DNA of 64,000 bases from Polyangia bacterium (lineage in GTDB: Bacteria; Myxococcota_A; Polyangia; Nannocystales; Nannocystaceae): the NCBI GenBank assembly GCA_030429545.1, contig JAUIFF010000014.1, positions 62,001 to 126,000 of the forward strand, read 5' to 3'. Within the stretch, counting starts at the first letter, position 1. Each line of letters opens with the position of its first letter. The notes under the pieces are model-generated. The model saw only the letters and a program-made list of their open reading frames with translations, ran no database searches and was not told the DNA's origin. Shown here one piece after another: positions 33,508 to 42,909 of the stretch. Made by a program: the position numbers and the translations under genes.

Positions 33508-33767
33508 CGCGTGGACTCGGAAAACCGCCAGAGCGTATAGCAATCTCGCGGCCAACCGTCCAAGTTGCGAGAAACCCGACTTTTCACATCCGGTTTTCGG
33601 CCCTGGCCCCCGATTTGCGACCTTCAAAATTGCCAAAATGGCACGGCGCATCCGAGACCTGTGCCAGGCAGTCTCTACATCGAGAAAACAAACGCGCACT
33701 GCGCTCTGTGACGACACTCCCACCCCCGCATTCGACCACATGCGCGATTTACGGTTATGATGCGGAG

Positions 33768-34094
33768 GTGAGCAGTGTTGAAGGTCGGTACCACCCTCGT
33801 CTCCGGATCCGCGCGAGTGCGGATGTCATCGGGTCCGAAGTCGTCCTGTCCCGCATCCTCGAAGACTTGAGCCTCGGCGGTTGCAAGTTCCTCGGGCCCG
33901 CATGGGAGGACCGGGGCACCCGCGTAACCATGGTTTTGTCGTTCCCCGAGCGGTCGGCCAGCCTCCCGGTTCAGGGGGTTGTTGTCCGGGCCAGCCGGTC
34001 GGAACTCGCCATTCGCTTTCACGATTTGAGCGAAAAACAATTCGAATCCCTGCGCGATCACCTACAGGCCTGTGAGACCCGCGTTCTTCATTAG
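33768..34094 (+). CDS. PilZ-domain protein
   Basis: 108 residues from a GTG at 33768; the frame is open upstream without a good start. PilZ signatures: RYHPRLRIRAS (RxxxR position) and LEDLSLGGCKF (the D/NxSxxG box), then beta strands TRVTMVLSFPER and VVVRASRSELAIRFHDLS. PilZ domains bind cyclic di-GMP and modulate motility, polysaccharide or secretion. The RxxxR residues are present, so binding is plausible. A sigma factor and a SctJ-like lipoprotein follow nearby. Confidence 0.82.
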   Translation: MSSVEGRYHPRLRIRASADVIGSEVVLSRILEDLSLGGCKFLGPAWEDRGTRVTMVLSFPERSASLPVQGVVVRASRSELAIRFHDLSEKQFESLRDHLQACETRVLH

Positions 34095-34257
34095 GGCGCG
34101 GTTTCCTTGAATACACATCGATTCCCCGCGCCAGGGCGTTGTTGCACACACAACCAACGACCCCAACTTGCCGAGCCAACGCCCGCGCCCATAACGACTG
34201 CCTGAATGACCTTTTGAGCCGTTGCCCACGCGGCTCTTCGCCCCGAGGCAGACCCGT

Positions 34258-35076
34258 ATGTCCCACGCCCGCGTCGCAGATGCACCACTCAACCGCCGCC
34301 GTCGCGAGCTGGTCGTCGCGTACCTCAAGCGAACCGAGCGGGTGGCCCATGCCGTCACCGCCTACCTAGGGGTGCTCCCCTACGAGGAGTTTTATAGCAT
34401 CGGCTGCGAAGCCCTCACCCGGGCAGCCGCACGCTACGACTTCGACTCCGGCGTCCCGTTTTGGGGGTATGCGTACTACCGGGTTCGAGGCGCGATGATC
34501 GATGCCGTGCGCGCCCGTTCACCCAACCGCCGGCGGATCAAACGCGCGGCCCAAACCATGGCCATGAGTCAGTCTGCGGCCGAACTCATGGGCAACCGGT
34601 TTCCGAGTGCCGCCGACGATCCCCGCTCGCTGACCGAACGGGTGAACGCAGCCGCCGACCTCATTCGCCAAACGACTGCAGCGGTGGTCCTCAACCACAT
34701 CACGGCCGGCCCCGACATCATCGAACAGGCCCCCGACCCCAACGCCCTGCCCGACGATCGGGTGATCGCCGAGGAAACCTGCAACCAGCTGCGGCACCTG
34801 CTCGACTCGGTCTGCACGGAAGACGAACGCCGCCTGATCGACGACCTCTACACCCGGGGCAAGTCGATGCACAGCCTCAAGGCAGCCTACGGGGTCAGTG
34901 TGAGCACGATCTCGCGCCGGCACGCTCGCCTCCTCAAGAAACTTTCGTTGCACATGCAAAAGCTCCGCGAGGAGCCTCCGGCACCAGACACATCCTGCCC
35001 GCAAAACCCGGCCGATCCACCAGTTCTGCCCAGCGTCCGGGTGGGGATCCCAACCGAGCGTGGCCCCCCAGACTAG
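34258..35076 (+). CDS. Sigma-70-family (sigma-B/FliA/WhiG-like) sigma factor
   Basis: 272 residues from the ATG at 34258. Region 2: YEEFYSIGCEALTRAAARYD, GVPFWGYAYYRVRGAMIDAVRA. Region 4: ERRLIDDLYTRGKSMHSLKA, YGVSVSTISRRHARLLKKL, a recognisable helix-turn-helix. The middle is consistent with a divergent region 3. It would direct RNA polymerase to a special regulon. The last 15 residues (PSVRVGIPTERGPPD) are encoded by the first unit of a 101-bp tandem array, so the native C terminus may be altered. No anti-sigma gene is adjacent. Confidence 0.82.
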   Translation: MSHARVADAPLNRRRRELVVAYLKRTERVAHAVTAYLGVLPYEEFYSIGCEALTRAAARYDFDSGVPFWGYAYYRVRGAMIDAVRARSPNRRRIKRAAQTMAMSQSAAELMGNRFPSAADDPRSLTERVNAAADLIRQTTAAVVLNHITAGPDIIEQAPDPNALPDDRVIAEETCNQLRHLLDSVCTEDERRLIDDLYTRGKSMHSLKAAYGVSVSTISRRHARLLKKLSLHMQKLREEPPAPDTSCPQNPADPPVLPSVRVGIPTERGPPD

Positions 35077-35563
35077 GCGCCAACAACCACCGATGTGCTC
35101 ACCGCGGCATTTTACGAATCCGCTGGCGAACCAGCGTCCGGGTAGGGATCCCAACCGAGCGTGGCCCCCCAGACTAGGCGCCAACAACCACCGATGTGCT
35201 CACCGCGGCATTTTACGAATCCGCTGGCGAACCAGCGTCCGGGTGGGGAGCCCAACCGAGCGTGGCCCCCAGACTAGGCGCCAACAAGCACCTATGTGTT
35301 CACCGCGGCATCTTACGAATCCGCTGGCGAACCAATGTCCGGGTGGGGATCCCAACCGAGCGTGGCCCCAGACCAGACCAGACCAGACCAGACCAGACCA
35401 ACAACCACCCATGTGCTCACCGCGGCATCTTACGATTCCGCTGGCGAACCAGCGTCCGGGTGGGGATCCAAACCGAGCGTGGCCCCCCCAGACTAGGCGC
35501 CAACAAGCACCTATGTGTTCACCGCGGCATCTTACGAATCCGCTGGCGAACCAATGTCCGGTC
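35033..35563. repeat. 101-bp tandem array joining two convergent gene ends
   Basis: A (G/A)(C/T)GTCCGGGT block recurs at 35033, 35134, 35235, about 35335, 35452 and about 35555; spacing is about 101 bp except one unit stretched to 118 by a GACCA microsatellite (six copies, 35371-35400). The first copy encodes the sigma factor's C terminus; the last encodes that of the convergent SctJ-like gene (TLVRQRIRKMPR). Copies are highly similar, so the array is young or homogenised. Confidence 0.93.
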
Positions 35564-36067
35564 GATCACAACCCCGCCACTGGCGCCCAAACCAATGAGG
35601 CTCAGCGCCAAAAAGAACACACGCGCTCCCCGAGTGTCCTCCTCGTCCTGCTTGCTTGGCGCCGAACCGACGACCACCGAAGTTTGCTCGGGCCGCCAGT
35701 CCGACTCGGGCACGATCCCAGCGACCAATCTACGAATTTGGGACACGACCTCGGCGTCGGGTTGATAGGACGCGGCCTCGGTTGTTTGTAGGATCACCGA
35801 AACTCGGCCGGGGACCTCGCCGGCGGTCAATCGCACCTGGACATGGTCAACAGCCCACGGCAACGCCCCAGCCAAGGTCTCGCGGATCTCCGCCGCGGTT
35901 GCCAACTCGCGCCGGACTCGCTCTCCCTCGCGCGTCGGCACCAACTGCGGGTCGCCAAAAAGTGTTGCTCGTGTCACTTCGCGGGTTTGTGGGCGCCTCA
36001 CCGCCGGTTCACTGCATCCGCTCAACACAAGCGTGACCGCGAGCCAGCGTGCAGGTGTAGGCACCAT
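35519..36067 (-). CDS. SctJ/YscJ/FliF-like secretion lipoprotein
   Basis: 182 residues from the ATG at 36067. Signal peptide with lipobox LSGC at about residue 17. The body matches the ring-building motif of type III secretion SctJ proteins: RVRRELATAAEIRETLAGAL, DHVQVRLTAG, GRVSVILQTTEA, VVSQIRRLVAGIVPE and TSVVVGSAP. A C-terminal membrane helix (VFFLALSLIGLGASGGVVI) follows, as in SctJ. SctJ is the inner-membrane ring lipoprotein of injectisomes. No other secretion gene lies in the window, so it is an orphan here. The final residues come from the tandem array. Confidence 0.65.
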   Translation of the reverse strand: MVPTPARWLAVTLVLSGCSEPAVRRPQTREVTRATLFGDPQLVPTREGERVRRELATAAEIRETLAGALPWAVDHVQVRLTAGEVPGRVSVILQTTEAASYQPDAEVVSQIRRLVAGIVPESDWRPEQTSVVVGSAPSKQDEEDTRGARVFFLALSLIGLGASGGVVIDRTLVRQRIRKMPR

Positions 36068-36558
36068 GCGCGGACCGTCGCGCAGTCGTGTTGAACTTGC
36101 AACTTTTCCGACAAATCGACCTCGGCTTTTTGCCGCGCAGGCGCAGCGACGATAGCCATCTCCCCCCTTTTCGTTTGCTGCTACACCGATGCCGGGCGCC
36201 GGCCCAGGCCCGCAGTACAACGAGACCAGATGAACTGGGCACCAACAGATAAATGTCTATACATTTTTTGTGCGTTTGTCCGCCGCCTAGGAGCTCAGCG
36301 CCGCATCCAGGGCGAGCCGCACCGGTCGCGCGCGCTCATGGGCGAGTGCCCAACCCCGCGCGCAGCCATCAAGCCAAGTCCTACACCTAGGATCTCACGC
36401 CAAGGGTGCTCACACGGCGAGTTTCGCCAAAACCCTGTGCCTTCGACGCCCCAACAGGGCGCCGGGCCAAGCAACTGCCTCATTGCGGCTAGGCCGCAAG
36501 CCACGGGCCCATGGTCCGACGGCACAAACGCGAAAATTCCGATACCCTGCTAACCCGT
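36068..36558. other. Intergenic stretch upstream of the Hsp70-like gene
   Basis: About 490 bp between divergent genes. The only landmarks are an AT-rich segment with ATGTCTATACATTTTTT at about 36253 (near-match to the TGYANNTRCA family) and scattered short GC palindromes. No gene supported. Confidence 0.5.
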
Positions 36559-39027
36559 ATGACCCTCACAACTCCGCGCTATGTCGGTATCGATCTCGGA
36601 ACCACCAACTCGGCGGCCGCAGTGTTCGACGGCGAACAGGTCACCGCCGTTCGCAACGCCCAGGGAGCCTCGCTCACCCCTTCGGTCGTTCGGATCGATG
36701 GCCGGGGCAACATCACCGTTGGGGCCCGGGCTCGCCGCTACCTCGAGCGCGATGCCAAAAATACCCGCGGCGAGTTCAAGCGCCTCATGGGCACGTCCCA
36801 GGACCTCGCGTTTGCCTCCGCCGACATCACCCGCAAGCCGGAGGAGCTGTCGGCCGAAGTCCTCAAGTCGCTGCGCAAGGACATCGAAGATCAGTTTGGT
36901 TTTGCCCCACAGCGCGCGGTGATTTCGGTGCCCGCCCTGTTTGAGCTGCCACAAAATGCGGCGACATCTGAAGCGGCTCGACTCGCCGGGTTTGAACAGG
37001 TCGAACTTTTGCAAGAACCGATTGCCTCGGCCCTCGCCGCCGGGTGGTCGGCCGAGGAATCCGCCGGCAGCTGGTTGGTCTACGACCTAGGCGGCGGAAC
37101 CTTCGACGCCTCCCTGCTCGAAACCCGCGACGGACTGCTGCGGGTAATCGGCCACGACGGCGACAACTTCCTCGGTGGGCGCGACTTTGACTGGGCGATC
37201 GTTGACTGGTTGCTGGCCCAGATCAAACAACAAACCGAAGTCGAGCTCTCGCGCAGCAAACCCGAGCACACCGCGGCCATCACCCGGCTCAAACAGCTCG
37301 CCGAAGAAGCCAAGATCGAGCTCAGCCGCAACGAATCCACCGAAATCGCGATTATCGAGTTGCCGGTCCCGGGCGGCGACCCACTCGACCTCGAAGTCAG
37401 CCTCGATCGGGAGATGTTGGAGACCCTATGCCTCGCCTTGGTCGACCGCACACTCGATGTATGCACACGTTTATGCAAGACCCACGGGCTCGATCCCGGC
37501 GGGCTGCACCACGTGGTCCTTGTTGGCGGTCCCTCGGTGATGCCGATCGTCCGTCGCCGGGTGCAACAGGTGCTGCAAGTTGCTCCGACCGAAGGTCTCG
37601 ACCCCATGACCCTGGTCGCCCGCGGGGCCGCGATCTATGCCGCGACTGCCGGGCTCGATGCCCGCCCCGAATCTCGGCCTGAGCCCGTCCCCGAAAGTCA
37701 ACGGGTGTGGCTCCAACACCCGGCGATGTCCTCGGACCTCACCCCCCACGTGGTCGGTAAACTCGTCGATAGCGAACCCGATAAAGCACCCGGCGAAATC
37801 CGAGTGCTGCGCAGCGACGGCCTGTGGGAGAGCCCGTGGACCGAAGTTGACGAGGAGGGGGCGTTTGTCCTTTCGGTCACCTTGATTCCCCGGCGCCCCA
37901 ACATCTTTCGCATCGAGGGCCGCCGCGGTCCCGAGCAAAAAGTTGCGATCGAGCCACCGACCTTCACGATCGTCCAGGGGCTCACCATCAGCGATCCGCC
38001 GCTGTCGCGGACCGTCGGCGTGGCCCTGGCCAACAACCGTGTGCGGGTCTACTTTGAACGCGGTGCCCCCCTGCCCGTCCGTCGCACCTTCAACCTACGC
38101 ACGGTCGAGACGGTCCCGGCCGGCAGCGAAGAATGTATACTCAAGATTCCCATCGTCCAGGGAGAGTTCGACGATGCTCACCTGTGCCGGCTCGTCGGTT
38201 CACTGGAGCTACGCGGGGAAAAGCTCAAACAACACCTGCCCGCCGGCGCAGAAGTTGAGGTCACCATCGAGCTCGACCGCGGCGGGCGTATGTCGGCCCG
38301 GGCACTGGTCCCCTCGCTGGACCAGGTATTTGAGCAGGTAGCTCACCTGCTTGTGCCCGAGGCCACCCCCGAGGTCCTCGCCGCCAACCTCGAGGCCACC
38401 CAACAGCGGGTCATCGAACTGCGGGCCGAGGCCTTCCAAGCCAAAATCATTTCGGCGATCGGTCGGCTCAACAGCATCGAGTCGCGGCTGGCCTCGCTCG
38501 AAACCGACGTTGCGGCAGCCGCTGGTGGCGACACCGATGCGGCCCAAAAAGCCCGCCGCGCGTTCCTCGAACTCGACGCCGAGATCGAGCAGATCGAACT
38601 CGACAAGCGTTGGCCCGAGTTAGAGGAGGAAGCCCGCGAAACCGTCATCTGGGCCTCGGCCACGATCGCCGACTTCGGCCTGCCCCACGAGGCCAAGTTG
38701 CTGACAGACACCGCCAAGGCGATCGAACAGGCCAAAAACAACCGCGACGCACTCGAGCTTCAACGCCAGCTGCGGTTGCTTGCACGCCTGGGGTCGACCG
38801 CGTCGCTGCGACATCCCCACGCCTGGCACCACCGATTTGAGCGCGCGGCATCCAAGGCCGACCAAGCCACCGACCTTGTCGCCGCCCAGGCGCTTGTCAA
38901 GGAGGGGAAAGTGGCGATCAACAAAGACGACGTCCCGGCCCTGCGGAGGATCACCCAAAAGCTCTGGCAACTGCTGCCCGACGACCCCGAAGATCGCAAA
39001 CTCGGTCACAACTCAGGGGTGCGTTAG
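36559..39027 (+). CDS. Hsp70-family (DnaK-like) ATPase with extended C terminus
   Basis: 822 residues from the ATG at 36559. ATPase motifs: YVGIDLGTTNSAAAVF (phosphate 1), LQEPIASALAAGW, WLVYDLGGGTFDASLL (phosphate 2), HHVVLVGGPSVMPIVRRRV (adenosine). A substrate-binding beta domain is suggested at about residues 500-560 by LPVRRTFNLRTVETVPAG and KIPIVQGEF. A 90-residue insertion lies between ATPase and this domain (about 385-490), and the helical C terminus is longer than in DnaK. No grpE is nearby. It starts a three-gene unit with a J-like protein and a membrane protein, so a dedicated client is likely. Confidence 0.85.
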   Translation: MTLTTPRYVGIDLGTTNSAAAVFDGEQVTAVRNAQGASLTPSVVRIDGRGNITVGARARRYLERDAKNTRGEFKRLMGTSQDLAFASADITRKPEELSAEVLKSLRKDIEDQFGFAPQRAVISVPALFELPQNAATSEAARLAGFEQVELLQEPIASALAAGWSAEESAGSWLVYDLGGGTFDASLLETRDGLLRVIGHDGDNFLGGRDFDWAIVDWLLAQIKQQTEVELSRSKPEHTAAITRLKQLAEEAKIELSRNESTEIAIIELPVPGGDPLDLEVSLDREMLETLCLALVDRTLDVCTRLCKTHGLDPGGLHHVVLVGGPSVMPIVRRRVQQVLQVAPTEGLDPMTLVARGAAIYAATAGLDARPESRPEPVPESQRVWLQHPAMSSDLTPHVVGKLVDSEPDKAPGEIRVLRSDGLWESPWTEVDEEGAFVLSVTLIPRRPNIFRIEGRRGPEQKVAIEPPTFTIVQGLTISDPPLSRTVGVALANNRVRVYFERGAPLPVRRTFNLRTVETVPAGSEECILKIPIVQGEFDDAHLCRLVGSLELRGEKLKQHLPAGAEVEVTIELDRGGRMSARALVPSLDQVFEQVAHLLVPEATPEVLAANLEATQQRVIELRAEAFQAKIISAIGRLNSIESRLASLETDVAAAAGGDTDAAQKARRAFLELDAEIEQIELDKRWPELEEEARETVIWASATIADFGLPHEAKLLTDTAKAIEQAKNNRDALELQRQLRLLARLGSTASLRHPHAWHHRFERAASKADQATDLVAAQALVKEGKVAINKDDVPALRRITQKLWQLLPDDPEDRKLGHNSGVR

Positions 39028-39075
39028 CCCGAAACCGGCGGCGATTCTACGACCCACGAACCCACGGCGAAATCC

Positions 39076-39441
39076 ATGCAGCAGCAACAAACTGATCCGC
39101 TGGCAGACAACCCGTTTTTCGTCCTCGGGCTCGCGCCGGATTGTAGTCGCCAGGAGATCGAGCGCGAGGGGCAAAAGTTGCTCGGGTTGCTCGAACTCGG
39201 TCTGAGCCGGGCCGCGACCTATCAAACGCCCCTGGGCCCGCGCGAGCGCACACCCGAGTTGGTCCGCGGTGCGATGGCCGAGCTGCGCGACCCCAAACGC
39301 CGGGTTGTCCATGAGCTGTGGGCAGATGTTGCACAAGCAACAAGTGTGGCGCACGAACGTGCCGAGCAGGCACAGGCCTCACCCGGTGAGGCACCGGCCT
39401 GGACCGACGTGTGGCAACTATTCGACTGGAGAGCCCCGTGA
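39076..39441 (+). CDS. Degenerate J-domain-like protein lacking HPD
   Basis: 121 residues. The first 60 residues follow the J-domain pattern: ADNPFFVLGLAPDCSRQEIE, REGQKLLGLLELG, then MAELRDPKRRVVHELW as helix III. The loop that should carry His-Pro-Asp instead reads SRAATYQTPLG, so canonical stimulation of an Hsp70 is not expected. The position directly after an Hsp70-like gene still suggests a partner role. Its stop overlaps the GTG start of the next gene (GTGA), so the two are coupled. Confidence 0.65.
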   Translation: MQQQQTDPLADNPFFVLGLAPDCSRQEIEREGQKLLGLLELGLSRAATYQTPLGPRERTPELVRGAMAELRDPKRRVVHELWADVAQATSVAHERAEQAQASPGEAPAWTDVWQLFDWRAP

Positions 39442-41027
39442 CCAGCACCGGACTTTTGCTGTGTGGACTGGCCGTGCTCGCCTGGTACAGGAGCCGCAGC
39501 GATGCCCGGGCCCGTCCCCGCGGCCTCAAACACGTGGATCTCAAGGTCGCCCGTGCCCACCTGCACGACCCCCCACCGCGATGGGTGTGGCAGACCGGGG
39601 CCCGCGGGCCATTACTTGCACTTGCAATCCTATCGGCACATGTCGATGTCGTCGCCGCCCTCTCACGACCTCCGGTGTGGGCCATGCTCGCCGCCCTGTT
39701 GTTGGTCGCGGTTTACCTGCCCCAACTCGCCGACCTCGGCTGGGCGCTCGCCCGCAAGGCGATTGCACGGGGCTACACACGGCTGGCCTATCGCCTCGCC
39801 AAGCTGTCTGCGACGACCTGGCGAGAAGACCGGGAGGGTGGTGCCGTGCTCGCGGCTGCGTGGGCCAGCTATGCCAAACCAACCTTCGACCCCGACGACA
39901 CGACCTGGGTGGAGGACAAGCTCCACAAACTCCCGAGCTTGGCCGGGGCCGGGGTCGTTGCCCAGGGCCTCCTTGCCGCGAACCGGGGCGACCGCGACCA
40001 GGCTCGCACCCTCATGCACAGTGCGGCCAGCCTGCGCAACGACGACACACCTGCATATGCAATGACAGTCGCGTGGGATTGGCTGATAGCCGATGCCGCC
40101 GCCGACGGCCGCTGGCACGAGGTCATCCGCATCGCCGCACAACCGCTCGATCTGTCGCCGACCGCCAAGCTCCTCGCGGCTATCGCAGCCCGACTCGACG
40201 GCCAACCATCGCCCCCCGACATCAACCTCAAGGCCCTGTGGTTGGCCGCCGGCAAGCACCGGCAAACCCTGCCCTGGCGCGACCGTGCACTCTCCTGCAA
40301 ACGCGTGTTGTACCGCCAAAAAAAGGCCGCGCAGCCTGCCACCCAAACACCTGCCGAAGTGAGTGGAAGCGACCTGCAAAAAGCCCTTGGGCTGCATGCA
40401 CAACTGCGTCGTGAGGGCCCGGTGTGGCTGCGGCTACGCCCCAAAAAACTCGCCGAGTTGGTCGCGGCCTGGGAGCGGGTGTTCGCCGGCAAGTCCTTGC
40501 TTAAGCAACTTCAGCGCCGCATCATCCGGCTCGAAGCTCCCCTCGACGGCGCCGAAGTGATTGCCCGCTATCGCCGGCAGATCTGTGAGGATATTGCCAA
40601 CTTCGCCCAGGCGGCCGAGGTCTCGCTCGTCGATGCCATCGGACCCCACGCCGACGATAGCTTCGCCGCACAGGCCGTCTACGTGCTGCGCAGCCGACTG
40701 CTCGTCCATGTTGAGCAACTCAGCGACACGCTCCACAACCGGGTTCGTAGCGGCCGTGAAAAACTACCCATCGATGAGTGGCGCGAGTGGACGCAACTGC
40801 GCGAATCCTGTGAGCACGCCACCCGACTCGGGGGAATGGACGCTCGCCGGGTGCTATTTCCCCAGGTCCACAAGGCCTGCTGCGCCCATGCGGTGTGGCT
40901 GTGGAACGAACGCAAGCAGTATGCGATGGCCATGCCGATGTTTCGCTGGCTACTGCAAGAAGCCGAGGCCGTTGGAGATGAGGCCGCGATCGAGCTCCAG
41001 CGAAAAAATGCCGAAGTTAAGCACTAG
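39438..41027 (+). CDS. Membrane-anchored helical protein, third gene of the Hsp70-like operon
   Basis: 529 residues from a GTG overlapping the J-like stop. Hydrophobic helices at about 5-15 and at 50-95 (GPLLALAILSAH, WAMLAALLLVAVYLPQL), then a long alpha-helical cytoplasmic part with TPR-like alternation (ALARKAIARGYTRLAYRLAK, EDREGGAVLAAAWASYAK, GVVAQGLLAANRGDRDQART, MFRWLLQEAEAVGDEAA). I do not recognise the family. Fixed order with Hsp70-like and J-like genes suggests it recruits them to the membrane or is their client. Confidence 0.6.
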   Translation: MTSTGLLLCGLAVLAWYRSRSDARARPRGLKHVDLKVARAHLHDPPPRWVWQTGARGPLLALAILSAHVDVVAALSRPPVWAMLAALLLVAVYLPQLADLGWALARKAIARGYTRLAYRLAKLSATTWREDREGGAVLAAAWASYAKPTFDPDDTTWVEDKLHKLPSLAGAGVVAQGLLAANRGDRDQARTLMHSAASLRNDDTPAYAMTVAWDWLIADAAADGRWHEVIRIAAQPLDLSPTAKLLAAIAARLDGQPSPPDINLKALWLAAGKHRQTLPWRDRALSCKRVLYRQKKAAQPATQTPAEVSGSDLQKALGLHAQLRREGPVWLRLRPKKLAELVAAWERVFAGKSLLKQLQRRIIRLEAPLDGAEVIARYRRQICEDIANFAQAAEVSLVDAIGPHADDSFAAQAVYVLRSRLLVHVEQLSDTLHNRVRSGREKLPIDEWREWTQLRESCEHATRLGGMDARRVLFPQVHKACCAHAVWLWNERKQYAMAMPMFRWLLQEAEAVGDEAAIELQRKNAEVKH

Positions 41028-41078
41028 CCGGCCGCGTGTCGCTATTGGCTTTTTGCATGTCGAGCAAATCTTCGGGCG

Positions 41079-41885
41079 CTAGGCACCGCTGAGACAGCTT
41101 TGGTATTGCTCGCGCTCGTAGTCGCAAAAACTCGCAAACAGTTGGCCGTCGACGCAGGAGGCCTCGTAGTCGCGAACAACACACTCGATCAGATCTTCGT
41201 AGTCCCGGCCACAGCTCGGGTCAGCGATGTTTGTTGTGCACTCCTCCGAACAGTTGTCACTACAACCAAATCGATCGGAGGCCCAACAGTAGCCCGTGCA
41301 AACATCATCCCACGCGAGGCAATCGCCGACCTCTAGGACCTCCTCGCCGCAGGAGCCGACCGCGGCCTGGCCGTCGACACATTCGACACCGCTTTGCCCC
41401 CAGCACGTCAACAGGTCGTCGTATTCGAAGTCGCAAAATGACTCCTCGTAGGCCTCGCGCTCGGCCTGGCACATCATCTCGCAACTCGCCATGTCGGTTG
41501 CGCACCCCGAGGCCAACGCCTCTTCGCAGTAGCTGGTGCACCCTGCACTGTCGAGACACGATGACATCGCCAGCGCCTCAGACGTACACGCGCCACCAGC
41601 CGGGATCGGGAAACCCATGAAGCACTCAAACCCCGCGGCCGCAGCACACTCGAACGATGCCGCGTATTCGGCAATGCAAACACCCCCGAGTTGGGCTTCG
41701 TATTGGTCGCAGGCAGCACGACATTGATCGAGTGGAATGGTCACCTGCTCACACCCGGCACTCGCCTGGGCATCGCAGTAATCGAGGCACGCCCGCTTGA
41801 ACTGTGCCTCTTCGCTGGCACAGCTCAACAGTCCGCTGACAACCGCCAACACAAACAACCCGATGCCACCCACAAGCGTCTTCAC
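41079..41885 (-). CDS. Cys-rich repeat lipoprotein
   Basis: 268 residues. Signal peptide with lipobox LLSC at about residue 22. About one residue in nine is Cys, arranged in three loosely repeated blocks (RACLDYCDAQASAGCEQ; CTSYCEEALASGCATDMASC; CTGYCWASDRFGCSDNCSEE), each ending in an aromatic/acidic stretch such as FECAAAAGFEC or LLTCWGQSGVEC. This suggests disulphide-stabilised tandem modules on the outer surface. Family unknown. Confidence 0.7.
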   Translation of the reverse strand: MKTLVGGIGLFVLAVVSGLLSCASEEAQFKRACLDYCDAQASAGCEQVTIPLDQCRAACDQYEAQLGGVCIAEYAASFECAAAAGFECFMGFPIPAGGACTSEALAMSSCLDSAGCTSYCEEALASGCATDMASCEMMCQAEREAYEESFCDFEYDDLLTCWGQSGVECVDGQAAVGSCGEEVLEVGDCLAWDDVCTGYCWASDRFGCSDNCSEECTTNIADPSCGRDYEDLIECVVRDYEASCVDGQLFASFCDYEREQYQSCLSGA

Positions 41886-41947
41886 CGGAATATTCTAGCC
41901 GACTTCACCCCCCGGTTTTTGGGACGCACCTGTGGACAACCGCGACA

Positions 41948-42763
41948 TTGCCAGGGGTTGGTGCGAAGTTGCGCACCGACCAACACACGCCTAGCGTTTC
42001 GGTGCTACACAGGCCTGTGCCCCGGCGCAAACGCAAACGCAAAACCGCCCGCCGGGTGTCGCAAAAGCCAACCGCTGGAGCCTTCGTCCATCGTCTCCGG
42101 GCCCAGCTCGCGCATGTGCAACTCCCGGCCCCCGTCGAGCCACCGCCTCCCATCCGGGAAGTCACCGAGGCGGAACTCATGGAACTTGCCTATACAGCGA
42201 TCGCAACGGGAGAGCCCCTCGACCTCGACACGATCATCGAGCTTCCCGTTGCCCAACCCACGCCGCCAAGGTTTCCCGACCCCGCGCCTGCGCCCGACTC
42301 ACCACCCCAGGTAAGCCCTCCACCCCCCACGCCAAAGCTTTCACTGGACCGGATCGAAGGGGCCGCATTCGCGGGCAAATCGTGGCAGGACCAGCTCCCA
42401 GCGGCCCTGCTACATTTGCATAATCAACCACTTACCGCACCCCAGCAGTCACTGTTACGCAAAGCTGCGAAGGCTGCGGTGGTCCCCGAACTCAATATCC
42501 GCCAACTTCCACGGGTACGGGCCCTCGAGCGCGTGGCCGCCTTTGTTGGCCAACAACGCCTCCTCGGCGTTCGCTACATCCGTGTCATCACCGGCAAGGG
42601 CCTTTCGAGCCGAGGCGACCCAGTGCTCAAACCGGCAGTTATCGCCTACTGCGAAGGCCCGGGTCGGGAGAGCATCGTCGCCTGGGCGCCCGAACGCGAT
42701 CGACAGGGTGCCTTTGGCTCGCTCATCCTGCGCCTGCGTAGCCACCGACAACACCCGGTGTAG
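41948..42763 (+). CDS. Smr-domain protein without the DLHG motif
   Basis: Up to 271 residues; the 41948 start is TTG, with GTG at 42002 or 42017 as alternatives. A basic N terminus (RRKRKRKTARR), a Pro-rich linker, then an Smr domain: RVRALERVAAFVGQQRLLGV, RYIRVITGKGLSSRG, VLKPAVIAYC, VAWAPERDRQGAFGSLIL. The ITGKG box is intact, but the usual LDLHG at the domain start reads LNIRQL. Smr domains are nucleic-acid nicking or ribosome-associated modules; loss of the DLHG His suggests binding without cleavage, or divergence. Confidence 0.72.
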   Translation: MPGVGAKLRTDQHTPSVSVLHRPVPRRKRKRKTARRVSQKPTAGAFVHRLRAQLAHVQLPAPVEPPPPIREVTEAELMELAYTAIATGEPLDLDTIIELPVAQPTPPRFPDPAPAPDSPPQVSPPPPTPKLSLDRIEGAAFAGKSWQDQLPAALLHLHNQPLTAPQQSLLRKAAKAAVVPELNIRQLPRVRALERVAAFVGQQRLLGVRYIRVITGKGLSSRGDPVLKPAVIAYCEGPGRESIVAWAPERDRQGAFGSLILRLRSHRQHPV

Positions 42764-42909
42764 GCATCGGGCCCGAGTCGTCGACTCAGGCATCCCTGCC
42801 ACACCCGGCAAGCGGCGGTTCGAGAGGTTGAGGTTACGGGGCTCGGTAATCCGAGTTCTCTAAGCCAAGAGTTTGGCAAGGCTTTGTGGATAGCCATCGC
42901 GCACAATTA

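Noticed and set aside
35033..35563. CRISPR-like array
   Set aside because: Units are contiguous 101-bp copies with no short-repeat/unique-spacer alternation and no cas genes.
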